The position numbers and the translations under genes were made by a program. Positions 18,949-27,374 of a stretch of DNA of 64,000 nucleotides are shown in pieces. The stretch covers positions 461,828-525,827 of the forward strand of contig NZ_JAFMVC010000001.1 in NCBI RefSeq assembly GCF_025499605.1. The letters are read 5' to 3'. Within the stretch, counting starts at the first letter, position 1, and each line of letters opens with the position of its first letter. The notes under the pieces are model-generated. The model was not told where the DNA came from, made no database searches, and saw only the letters and a list, made by a program, of their open reading frames with translations. This stretch comes from Carboxylicivirga litoralis (GTDB taxonomy: Bacteria; Bacteroidota; Bacteroidia; Bacteroidales; Marinilabiliaceae).

Positions 18949-20952
18949 TTACATCTGAGCCATCATGGCTGCAATACCTCCACCATTTTTCACATTGGTA
19001 AAACCGCGCTGTTGCAACACTTGCATCGCATAGGCCGAGCGCGCTCCAGATGCGCAATACACAATAATTTCCCTGTCTGTATTATTACCTAAATCAGCCT
19101 TACCAGCCATAATATCATCCAATGGAATATTCACAGCATCAGGAAAGGCACCGCTCATAAACTCACCAGGCGTACGAACATCGACAATTAATCGAGCCAT
19201 CTCATCCTGGGTTACGTTCTGGTTACTTTCCACCTCCTGAGCAACCTCTTTCTCACCGAGACTTTTGGCTTCAATTGGCAATTGTATGACGTCAATATTC
19301 TTAAAACCTACTGACATAGCCTGACGCTGCAATGAGGTATGACCTCCTGAAATGTTATACACCTCATCAAAGCCTGCACCTTTTAGCGTGCGTAAAGCCT
19401 GGTGTCCTTTTTTACCGGTTTCATCATAAACAATTACTGGCACACCTTTAGGAATAGCCTCCAGATGCTGTGGCAACATCTCTAATGGCAAGTGATGCGC
19501 TCCTTTTAAATTACTCTTTTGATATGCAAAAACATCACGCACATCCAGCACCACCAAACGTTTGCCAACAACAAACTCATCTAATTCAGATGCCAATAAA
19601 CTTGGGCTAAAGCCCGATAGCTTGTTTTCAGCGGCGTAAGCGGCCATGTTCATGGCATCATTCGCCGTTCCGATTGGAGGTGAGTAGGCAAAGTCCATAT
19701 CAGCAATCTCTTCTACCTTAATTTTAGCAGCCGCTGCTGTTGCCAACACGTCTAATCGCTTATCTGCACCTTTATAACCAGCCGTTTGTCCGCCGAGGAC
19801 CACACCTGTCTGACGATCGTAAACTACCATCACACTCACGGTTTCAGCACCCGGATAATAGGATGTATGGTGTTCTTTATGCACCACTACCGCGTCGGCA
19901 TCAATACCAGCTGCTTTAGCTTGCTTTAGCGACATACCTGTGATACCAGCCACAGCTTCAAATACACGCACTACTGAAGTACCAATCGATCCTTTGTAAG
20001 CATGCTTACCACCCAAAGCATTTTCTGCAGCAATTCGTCCTTGTCGGTTAGCCGGACCAGCTAAAGGAATACGTACTTTTTTATTACTCACACGGTGCTC
20101 AATCTCAACCATATCACCGGCTGCAAAGATATCTTTATCGGATGTTTGCAGGTACTCATCCACCAACAAACCTCCTGCTTCACCTATCTCAAGGCCGGCA
20201 TCTATAGCCAGTTGCAAAGTTGGGCGTACACCAATAGATAGCAACACCATATCGGCATCCAATTTCTCACCAGTATCAAGCTCTACAGAGTTATCATTAA
20301 TTTTAACCACTCCTTTCTCTGTGTGTACACCAACACCGTATGAATGCAACTCTCGGGTAATGAAACCTGCTGTTTCGGCATCCATCAACGACATCACGTG
20401 TGGCATTTTTTCCACCACATGTACTTTCAAACCTCTTTTAACAAGAGCTTCCACCATCTCTAACCCAATAAAACCGCCACCAACTACTACAGCTGTCTTT
20501 GGTTCATTATTATTCAGATGATTATCAATCTTGTCCATATCATCCAAAGTCCATAAGCTAAATACATGGTCGTTATCTGCTCCTGGCAAATCGGGTTGAA
20601 TTGGGCGACCCCCCTGGGCCAAAATCAGTTTAGTATATTCGTATTGTTTTTTACTTCCATCTCGAGTATCCAGTGCATTAACAGTGTGCCCTTCCTTATC
20701 GATAGAAGCTACTACGGTATTAACATGCACATCTACATTGTATTGCTCCTTAAAACTTTCAGGGCTTTGCAATATTAAGCTCGAACGATTCTTAATATCT
20801 CCTGCGATATAATAAGGTAATCCACAGTTGGCAAATGAAACATCAGGCCCAGCCTCCAGCATGGTTATTTGTGCATCTGGTGAAATACGTCGTGCTTTTG
20901 CTGCTGCTGTAGCTCCTGCAGCAACCCCTCCGATAATGACAATCTTTTCCAT
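18949..20952 (-). CDS. CoA-disulfide/persulfide reductase fused to two rhodanese domains
   Basis: 667 residues. Residues 1-450 are a flavoprotein of the pyridine-nucleotide disulfide family: FAD motif G-G-V-A-A-G-A-T-A, single redox Cys43 in S-F-A-N-C-G-L-P-Y-Y, NAD motif V-V-G-G-G-F-I-G-L-E. A first rhodanese domain (about 460-550) has Asp where the catalytic Cys should be (I-V-Y-D-E-T-G-K); the second (about 575-667) is intact, with Cys633 in Y-C-A-S-G-A-R-S. The fusion fits NAD(P)H-dependent reduction of CoA persulfide/polysulfide with on-board sulfur delivery. It has its own predicted promoter and a CRP-like site. Confidence 0.9.
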   Translation of the reverse strand: MEKIVIIGGVAAGATAAAKARRISPDAQITMLEAGPDVSFANCGLPYYIAGDIKNRSSLILQSPESFKEQYNVDVHVNTVVASIDKEGHTVNALDTRDGSKKQYEYTKLILAQGGRPIQPDLPGADNDHVFSLWTLDDMDKIDNHLNNNEPKTAVVVGGGFIGLEMVEALVKRGLKVHVVEKMPHVMSLMDAETAGFITRELHSYGVGVHTEKGVVKINDNSVELDTGEKLDADMVLLSIGVRPTLQLAIDAGLEIGEAGGLLVDEYLQTSDKDIFAAGDMVEIEHRVSNKKVRIPLAGPANRQGRIAAENALGGKHAYKGSIGTSVVRVFEAVAGITGMSLKQAKAAGIDADAVVVHKEHHTSYYPGAETVSVMVVYDRQTGVVLGGQTAGYKGADKRLDVLATAAAAKIKVEEIADMDFAYSPPIGTANDAMNMAAYAAENKLSGFSPSLLASELDEFVVGKRLVVLDVRDVFAYQKSNLKGAHHLPLEMLPQHLEAIPKGVPVIVYDETGKKGHQALRTLKGAGFDEVYNISGGHTSLQRQAMSVGFKNIDVIQLPIEAKSLGEKEVAQEVESNQNVTQDEMARLIVDVRTPGEFMSGAFPDAVNIPLDDIMAGKADLGNNTDREIIVYCASGARSAYAMQVLQQRGFTNVKNGGGIAAMMAQM

Positions 20953-21002
20953 ATTGATTATATTTTTTGTTTGTTTTTTCTCCTTAACGAATAATTCGGA
21001 GG

Positions 21003-21010
21003 CAAAACTA
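21003..21010 (-). promoter_or_regulatory. -7 box of the CoA-disulfide reductase promoter
   Basis: TAGTTTTG on the minus strand is a full match to the Bacteroidota -7 consensus TAnnTTTG, about 50 bases before the start codon. No clear -33 TTTG was seen, which would fit activator dependence. Confidence 0.55.
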
Positions 21011-21031
21011 ATGCCACAAAAAAGACTGTTT

Positions 21032-21047
21032 TGTGCCTATTGTCACA
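21032..21047. promoter_or_regulatory. CRP-type operator
   Basis: TGTGC-N6-TCACA matches the TGTGA-N6-TCACA CRP consensus at 9 of 10 positions. Its centre lies about 41 bases upstream of the start site predicted from the -7 box at 21003-21010, the class II activator position. The Crp/Fnr gene is next door and its recognition helix keeps the CRP contact residues. Confidence 0.55.
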
Positions 21048-21099
21048 TAAGAGAATTTTAGTGAGGAGTCTGAAAATATTGAGAAAAGAAATCCGATTA

Positions 21100-21122
21100 G
21101 TGTAACGTTTTACACCTTGTAA
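21100..21122. promoter_or_regulatory. overlapping TGTAA/TTACA dyads upstream of the reductase
   Basis: GTGTAA-4-TTACAC (21100-21115) is a perfect dyad and its right half also pairs with TGTAA at 21118-21122 across 3 bases. Three half-sites in 23 bases suggest a protein-binding site; the protein is unknown. Confidence 0.45.
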
Positions 21123-21211
21123 AAGAAGAAGATAAATAAATATTGTAATACTGACAGTTCTATCAATTAGGCGAATCAGCGATTCAACAAATAAACATTT
21201 CAGCTATAAAC

Positions 21212-21850
21212 CTACAACCCAATCAACTCAATTTTATTTCGAGATAAACGAATCTTGCCCAATTTTTCAAGCTGCTTAAGAAGACGTGAAATAACCTCAC
21301 GGGAGGTGTGCAGGTCATCAGCTATTTCCTGGTGAGTACCAAGTAGGGTGTTTGTATTTCGTTCCTCAGATAATTGTATCAAATAGTCGACTAAACGCTC
21401 ATCCATCTTTTTAAAGGCGATACTGTCAACAGTATTCAGCAGTTCTTCAAATCGCAAACGGTAGGATTGCATAATAAAACTGCGCCAACCTTTATATTTC
21501 TTCATCCAGTCTTCCATACAGCGGATGGGCACCATAATGGCTGTAACCTTCTCAATAACGGTTGCCCGCACTTCGCTTCTGGCCTGTTCCATGCAACACG
21601 ATAAAGTAGAGGCGCAGGTATCTCCTCCATTTAAATAATAAAGTAGTATTTCGTTACCGGCACTGTCCTCTCGAACCACTTTAATCACACCTTCAATCAA
21701 AAGGGGCATGGCCACCACATCATCGCCAATCTCAATGAAATTATTGCCGGCTTTCAGGGTTTTAGTCGTGCAATACCGCTCCATCTCTACCAAAAGTGAT
21801 GGTTCTATTAATATTGGAAATTTCTGCTTAATAATTTCTTTTATATCCAT
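21212..21850 (-). CDS. Crp/Fnr-family transcription regulator
   Basis: 212 residues: a cyclic-nucleotide-binding-like beta-roll (about 20-115), a long helix, and an HTH_Crp domain (about 165-205). The recognition helix S-R184-E185-V-I-S188-R189 keeps the R-E-x3-R of E. coli CRP and also the E-x2-S-R of FNR. The beta-roll carries a Cys79-x5-Cys85-Cys86 cluster (D-T-C-A-S-T-L-S-C-C-M). No classical cAMP-binding R-x-A-x-V-x phosphate cassette was recognised, so the ligand is open (redox, persulfide or none). It is 26 bases downstream of the phosphoesterase gene and precedes the sulfur genes. Confidence 0.9.
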   Translation of the reverse strand: MDIKEIIKQKFPILIEPSLLVEMERYCTTKTLKAGNNFIEIGDDVVAMPLLIEGVIKVVREDSAGNEILLYYLNGGDTCASTLSCCMEQARSEVRATVIEKVTAIMVPIRCMEDWMKKYKGWRSFIMQSYRLRFEELLNTVDSIAFKKMDERLVDYLIQLSEERNTNTLLGTHQEIADDLHTSREVISRLLKQLEKLGKIRLSRNKIELIGL

Positions 21851-21876
21851 TGCCCAGTTTTTACACGAAGATAATT

Positions 21877-24800
21877 CTAAAAATTATATGACATCCTGAA
21901 ACTGAAATAATGACCTTCTTTCGTATAGGAATAATAAGGTTGCATCATAATCATTTCAAGCACATCCATCCACATGCCAACTGTCTGGCTATGGTGCCAG
22001 GTATCTGAACTTTCACCACTAAGCCAAACACGGCCTACATCGAAACCGCTCAACACACCAATATCCATTGGCAGATAGCGGTTATCCCAATCGATAAGTT
22101 GCAAACGTAAATCCAGGTTCTCAAAAAACACCTGCTCGCCACGAAAACGATTATTTCGGAAACCTCTTAAATTGGTGCGGTTACCCAAATTTGGATATTG
22201 ATAAAACTGAGCATCTCCACTAATAGATTGGTAACCTATATTATTGGCCAACACCAGTTGCGGATGATTGGCTATGGTTAAATAAGCCTGCATATTGGTT
22301 CCAAATGTCCATAATACATTCGTATTGGTCACATCGTCCTGATAACTTAATGACGCATTAAAACGAATACCATTGGTAGGTTTCAACTCCCGATCGACAT
22401 AATTGATGCTGTAATCAATTTTAGCTCCAACAAAACTATGCCTTTCTAATTCAGCTTCGGTAAAACCGAGTATCGGGTCTTGCCCCACTCGACCATCAGT
22501 ATCTTCAATACGGACCGACTCAAAGGTAGGCCCAAACTTAAAATTGATATACGAATTACGACTCTGGAAACTAATCAATGGCTCTATTCGATAGGCACGT
22601 TTACGCACCCAATTGTATTGCTTTTTAAGGTCATAATTAACCGACTCATTACCATAGCCAAAGAAGTTTTCTATACTCGGATAGTCGATATGAAGCGAAG
22701 GGTGAAAATCCACATTCTTCACCAAGTCAGGGAAATGACCTTCGTACATCACCATGAAGGCATCCTGGCTTCCGGGAGCCACCAGAGCCGCCACCATCTG
22801 TTTGGATTTGTATGGTTCGTTACGCCAACCATGACGGGTCCATGAGTGTGTTAAGCCTAACCAAATTCCATCATCTAAAGTATAACCTCCACGTAAAAAT
22901 GGCAGATTGGTGTTGTATTTAAAGCCATAGCGATCGTACTCATTCACATCAACATCATCAGATGTTTTGTCTTTAATATTCCTACCTACTAATTCAATCC
23001 CTTCAATGGTATCGTATGCATAAATTGCCTTGGCATCAGACGTATTGATGATTTTATCATCGTCTTCACCACCAATGATTCGAATTTTGATTGCCTTGTT
23101 ATCGGCTCCAGAAACAATAAACTTATCATCACCACGCAAACCATATAAGCGTACTTCTTTTGTTTCATCAGGGGTAAACATACGTGAATACTTTAGTAAA
23201 TCACCCTTTGATTTGCGCTCAACAAAGTATTTCACTTCTACTTTCCCATCTTCAAAACGCTTAATTTCAAACCGGTCATCATCATCTGTAGCAGACACCT
23301 CCACTTCGGCACTTAAAAAATCGTATAATTTGCGACTGATTTTAAGCATATTACCCCGACGTTCCTTCAATAAGGCAATCACTTCTTTATTTTGTTCTCT
23401 CACCTCCGGAGGCAAACCCCAAAGTGCCGAATCAATAACTTCATCCGTCATATTGGCTTGCAGCTGTTTGGTGATGCGCTCCCACTCACTCCACTCTAAA
23501 TCATTAAGGAAGTAACGGTCGAAATAGCGCGCATTAAATGACAAATATTTGACATCGCGCACATCACCTTTCATGGTTTTAAACTTCTTCAAAAGAAAAG
23601 TAGACACATACACCGGAATCACACCTTCGAACTTATAAAATACCTGGTCACGATCGCGCGGAATTGGTCGGTAAATGGTCCGCTCCTCTTCCTCAAAACT
23701 GGCCCATCGCCACTGGTCATCATGCCTGTCCCAATCGTGAATAAACAAGTCGAACAATCGCGACTTTAATACCCATTCCTGGTCGACAAAGTGTGTTTTC
23801 TTCTCGCGCAGATTCTCCAATAAATCCGTGTAACCAATAATATTTTCTGAATTTCCAAAATAGTCAGCATCGCTCCAATCGCCCGATGGACGTTGTTCTA
23901 ATAAATACACTTCCTCGGGAAAAAAAGCATTGTAACTACCCAATCCACGCTGGTGCTTTAAGTACACCAGCTCAGGCTGCGTCGAATACACACCAGCCGC
24001 TTCTGATAAGGAAGGAATCATCAAAGCTCCATAAGGGTGACTGGCCGAATTCTGATCCTTCATAATATTTAAGGCTTTCAAATCGGCAAACTTAGCATCA
24101 ACCAACCTGGTATAATCCTTATTAATTGATCGTAAAATATACTGCTGACCATTCGCCTTTTCCATCCGTAATGAATTGGACGACATACCGCCACCTTTTT
24201 TGATAGGTGTTAATCCGCCATGTTTTGTTTCTAAAGCAATCAGTGGCATTTTCACATTGGTGGCCCACATACTCCGATACTGCTCACCCAAGAAAAACTT
24301 CATGGTTTTACTGCCTTCAAACACGGTATTGGCGGCTACTATCGTGTCTTTTCTTGTTAGTGCCGGATAAACTTGCTCTGTTTTTCTGCTGCCAGCACGT
24401 GGCGTCCGCATTTGCTTACGATATTCCAAAACAGGTTCTACATCAAAATCACTAACGGTATAATATTCAATCCAGGCTTCAGAGTTTTTATAGAAATCAA
24501 TTTTGACATAACCACGTTCTTCACGCGTAAAATCAGCTTCACCTCCGGCAGCGGCGTACGTTACCTTACTACCCGAACCGCTGATTACCTGCTTTATTTC
24601 ATCCTCATCAAAGTATTGCAGGTTATGCTCGTGCCCCGATGCAAAAGTGACATTCACATCCCATTTTTCAGCCACATCAAATAAACCTTCAACCAAATCC
24701 TGATACAAATGATTACTCAAATCCTGCACCGAACCTGTTGTTTGTCGGAATATGGGATAAACCGAACCTATGACAGGCAGTGGAATCCACATACTATTGT

Positions 24801-25581
24801 TTAGCTCATGCAAAGGGAAAACGTGATGCTTAAATGCAAAATAACCGCCATGTGTTCCATTACTCATTAGCGGATGATGCATAAAAACGATTATCTCATC
24901 ATTTTTATAATTCATGAATATCTCCTCCATTCGCACCAACAAATCTCCACGTGTTTTAATATCGCATCCTCTGTTCATCTTCTTCTCCACCTCCCAGTCT
25001 TGCAACCACCATTGAGAATCAACAAATACGTACACCAGGTCTTTATCAACCTTCACCACTTTGGGGTCGCCACAACCATCGCCCGGATAAAAGCGCACTT
25101 TCTTATCCACTAAACTATCTCCAAAAGCCTCAACAAATTTCTCCTGACGCTTAATGCGTTTTAACCCACCTTTCTTCCCTTTTTTCCAATCGTGATTACC
25201 GGCAATAAAATATGTGTTTCCACTGGCTGTTTTAGCCAATTTCAGCTGAGCAAAAAGAATTTGTTCACTCTGCACCCTCTCTTCTCGCTTTTTCGACGGT
25301 AATCCTAATGGATAAATATTATCACCCAAAAACACTAAATCACTTGGTGCTTCTAATGTCGCCAAATGCCTTTGAACAGCCGTCAAAACAAAGTTTTGTC
25401 CACTCACTTTATCATCGAGTTGTCCGGCATCACCAATTAAAAAAACTGTACGAATTGGCTTGGCAATATTCTTATTCTCGTAACGCCTCCAATCTTTTTC
25501 GTCCGCACTATAATAGGGAGCTTTAGCTGTAGAGCATCCCATCAATAAGACACAAAAAGCATATGTCAGATACTTTTTCAT
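21877..25581 (-). CDS. exported phosphoesterase fused to kinase-like region and outer-membrane beta-barrel
   Basis: 1234 residues with a lipobox (L-L-M-G-C16). Residues 42-330 are a calcineurin-like phosphoesterase with all metal motifs: G50-D-A-G, G86-D-N, G128-N-H-D, H235-H236 and G316-H-E-H. The middle (about 460-760) has Y-I-L-R-S-I-N-K-D and D-W-D618-R-H-D-D-Q-W followed 25 residues on by P-R-D643-R-D645-Q, a layout reminiscent of atypical kinases (CotH/Fam20/PI4K-like). The last ~350 residues look like an Omp85/BamA-TamA beta-barrel (L-R-G-F-R-N-N-R-F-R-G, terminal Phe). The phosphoesterase and barrel calls are solid; the kinase-like reading is inference. Start overlaps the upstream stop by one base. 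Confidence 0.85.
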   Translation of the reverse strand: MKKYLTYAFCVLLMGCSTAKAPYYSADEKDWRRYENKNIAKPIRTVFLIGDAGQLDDKVSGQNFVLTAVQRHLATLEAPSDLVFLGDNIYPLGLPSKKREERVQSEQILFAQLKLAKTASGNTYFIAGNHDWKKGKKGGLKRIKRQEKFVEAFGDSLVDKKVRFYPGDGCGDPKVVKVDKDLVYVFVDSQWWLQDWEVEKKMNRGCDIKTRGDLLVRMEEIFMNYKNDEIIVFMHHPLMSNGTHGGYFAFKHHVFPLHELNNSMWIPLPVIGSVYPIFRQTTGSVQDLSNHLYQDLVEGLFDVAEKWDVNVTFASGHEHNLQYFDEDEIKQVISGSGSKVTYAAAGGEADFTREERGYVKIDFYKNSEAWIEYYTVSDFDVEPVLEYRKQMRTPRAGSRKTEQVYPALTRKDTIVAANTVFEGSKTMKFFLGEQYRSMWATNVKMPLIALETKHGGLTPIKKGGGMSSNSLRMEKANGQQYILRSINKDYTRLVDAKFADLKALNIMKDQNSASHPYGALMIPSLSEAAGVYSTQPELVYLKHQRGLGSYNAFFPEEVYLLEQRPSGDWSDADYFGNSENIIGYTDLLENLREKKTHFVDQEWVLKSRLFDLFIHDWDRHDDQWRWASFEEEERTIYRPIPRDRDQVFYKFEGVIPVYVSTFLLKKFKTMKGDVRDVKYLSFNARYFDRYFLNDLEWSEWERITKQLQANMTDEVIDSALWGLPPEVREQNKEVIALLKERRGNMLKISRKLYDFLSAEVEVSATDDDDRFEIKRFEDGKVEVKYFVERKSKGDLLKYSRMFTPDETKEVRLYGLRGDDKFIVSGADNKAIKIRIIGGEDDDKIINTSDAKAIYAYDTIEGIELVGRNIKDKTSDDVDVNEYDRYGFKYNTNLPFLRGGYTLDDGIWLGLTHSWTRHGWRNEPYKSKQMVAALVAPGSQDAFMVMYEGHFPDLVKNVDFHPSLHIDYPSIENFFGYGNESVNYDLKKQYNWVRKRAYRIEPLISFQSRNSYINFKFGPTFESVRIEDTDGRVGQDPILGFTEAELERHSFVGAKIDYSINYVDRELKPTNGIRFNASLSYQDDVTNTNVLWTFGTNMQAYLTIANHPQLVLANNIGYQSISGDAQFYQYPNLGNRTNLRGFRNNRFRGEQVFFENLDLRLQLIDWDNRYLPMDIGVLSGFDVGRVWLSGESSDTWHHSQTVGMWMDVLEMIMMQPYYSYTKEGHYFSFRMSYNF

Positions 25582-26456
25582 TATTTGAGTTCATTAAACT
25601 TTAGCAAACGCCCTTTACGCCCTTTCCCTTCAGATGCGATAAACAGGTTATTATCTGCATCAAAGCAAATCCCTTCAGGTTGAGGCAATGCGCTTATATC
25701 TAAAAAAACAAGATATTCGATTTGTTGTTGCTGATTGACCACCACCAACAAACTTCCTCGTGCCGATAAGATGTAATAATGACGGCTAACGGGATGAATA
25801 GCAATACCAGATGGTGAGAAGCGCTTTAGGCGCCACTTTTGTTGACTTTCGAGTTGAAGTTTCTCGCCTAAATCTTCAAGGTCATCAATATCTATTTCTA
25901 CAACCGGTTCCTCTTTCAGCTTTTCTTTATCCAGGGAATATTGGTAAACAGCCTTTTTCCTTCTTTTCTCATCCAGAGGTAAGCCTTTGCAGGCTATCAG
26001 CAGGCAATGCGTATGCGCATCATAACAAAGTCCCTCTGCATCGTTCTTCGATTTCAGAGTTGTTTCAATCTCCTTTGTTTTACCCTTTGAGCGATTATAT
26101 CGAAAGAGTTTCCCATTGCTTTTCAAAACGTAGATGTGCTTACCTACTTGAGCGATGCCTTCGTAATCTCCGTTCTTATGAAATTCGTAGAGTTTTTGTC
26201 CACTATCGGTTCGTTCTTCTACCTGGTAAATATGTCCCTTTTCATCGTTGATGGCAATAATTGTGTTTTGAGCCAGGGCATAATCGAGCCCTGAAATTTC
26301 CTGGAGATCACTATTTAATTCCCATCTATTTGCCGGATGGGCATAATCATAAGAAATGCTTGTTGCCTCCGCAATTTCAACCACCTGGCTTCCAATACCA
26401 GTGCACGAACACATCAATAATAACAAAGCCAATAATCGACTTCCGGTCTTTAACAT
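25581..26456 (-). CDS. SdiA-regulated-type beta-propeller lipoprotein
   Basis: 291 residues from the ATG at 26456, which gives a clean lipoprotein signal (L-L-A-L-L-L-L-M-C-S-C); ATGs at 26480 and 26501 would add a charged extension. The rest matches the SdiA-regulated/phytase-like propeller family: W-E-L-N-S-D-L-Q-E-I-S-G-L-D-Y, G-D-Y-E-G-I-A, K-N-D-A-E-G-L-C-Y-D and P-Q-P-E-G-I-C-F-D repeats of the D/E-G-I/L type. Family members are related to phytase-like esterases, but no activity is established. The stop overlaps the phosphoesterase start (TAATG), suggesting translational coupling and a joint periplasmic or surface role. Confidence 0.82.
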   Translation of the reverse strand: MLKTGSRLLALLLLMCSCTGIGSQVVEIAEATSISYDYAHPANRWELNSDLQEISGLDYALAQNTIIAINDEKGHIYQVEERTDSGQKLYEFHKNGDYEGIAQVGKHIYVLKSNGKLFRYNRSKGKTKEIETTLKSKNDAEGLCYDAHTHCLLIACKGLPLDEKRRKKAVYQYSLDKEKLKEEPVVEIDIDDLEDLGEKLQLESQQKWRLKRFSPSGIAIHPVSRHYYILSARGSLLVVVNQQQQIEYLVFLDISALPQPEGICFDADNNLFIASEGKGRKGRLLKFNELK

Positions 26457-26564
26457 CTTCACTATTTCATCTTCTTTCATCAAAGAAAGATAAGAAATCA
26501 TTTAAAAACTATAAATCATTCCTGAAGCCGCAAAAACGACGTGTGAAGTAAAATGCTTAACACT

Positions 26565-27236
26565 CTATAGCAAACCAACCAAAAAAACACCAATGCTGAT
26601 AAAAAAAGCGATTAAGAACACATTGTATGACCATTGTAACAATTGATACTTACAAAGCGTGTAATGATTGAGCATAAAACTGGCTCGCACCTGGTTGCCA
26701 ATTTGCAAATCCTGATTACGGACCACCGCATCCATTGAGCTTTCATATTCTTCAAGGCTTACACGTTTCATCATCATAAAACTGTTGTGCTTAAAATCGG
26801 GATACTTTTCCTTCATCTCGCGGTGATACTTGAACAAGCGATGAATATAGGCACCAATTGGACTGGCTGTTAATAAAGACAATACAAGCGAAACACCGCT
26901 GCCAATTAACAATACGATTCCAATTTTATTGCCATTATTGATGTACAAATCCATTTTTTGACTAAACACAATGAGTAATGAAATGATGGCCGTATTGATG
27001 CGAACCATTATCATCGCTTTTCTATCCGCCATGGTCATACGATTGATGAGCATGCGAAAATGATTTCGATAAAACGTTTGAAGAGCTTTTCGTGGCTCTT
27101 GTTTCGTATCATATGTCTTCCGTTTCTTTTTATTCTTCTTTTTTTGGTCTTCAACTACACCTACTTCTTTATCCTTAACCACAACATCGTTATACAATTC
27201 ATATTCGATGGCATCTTGGGTAAAATCGTTATTCAT
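26565..27236 (-). CDS. Pycsar-effector-like membrane protein (DUF5706 type)
   Basis: 223 residues. A basic linker (K-K-K-N-K-K-K-R-K, residues 32-40) precedes the core R-N-H-F-R-M-L-I-N-R-M-T-M-A-D-R-K-A-M at 57-75, which resembles the conserved helix of the PycTM effector family (R-N...A-D-x-K-A). Membrane segments lie at about 79-92, 104-122 and 203-222. In Pycsar defence such proteins disrupt the membrane upon binding cCMP or cUMP. No nucleotide cyclase lies nearby, so this is an orphan with a possibly different role. It opens the run leading to the propeller, phosphoesterase and Crp genes (gap of 108 bases to the propeller ATG). Confidence 0.72.
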   Translation of the reverse strand: MNNDFTQDAIEYELYNDVVVKDKEVGVVEDQKKKNKKKRKTYDTKQEPRKALQTFYRNHFRMLINRMTMADRKAMIMVRINTAIISLLIVFSQKMDLYINNGNKIGIVLLIGSGVSLVLSLLTASPIGAYIHRLFKYHREMKEKYPDFKHNSFMMMKRVSLEEYESSMDAVVRNQDLQIGNQVRASFMLNHYTLCKYQLLQWSYNVFLIAFFISIGVFLVGLL

Positions 27237-27333
27237 ATTATATATCTATATATTTAGATACAAATATATAAAATAATCCATCATCCAAACAAATATCACT
27301 TCTCTGCCATCGATATATCAATAAAAACTTACC

Positions 27334-27341
27334 TAAATTTG
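27334..27341 (+). promoter_or_regulatory. -7 box for the ThrE-type exporter
   Basis: TAAATTTG matches TAnnTTTG, 33 bases before the ATG at 27375. Confidence 0.5.
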
Positions 27342-27374
27342 CACTTAAATAATAAAGCCTAACAAATTCCAAAA

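Noticed and set aside
23030..23515. 161-codon open frame opposite the phosphoesterase fusion
   Set aside because: Ser-rich translation of the antisense strand of a conserved gene; a shadow.
21212..27236. Complete Pycsar defence operon
   Set aside because: No nucleotide cyclase gene is present in or next to the run; only an effector-like protein was seen.
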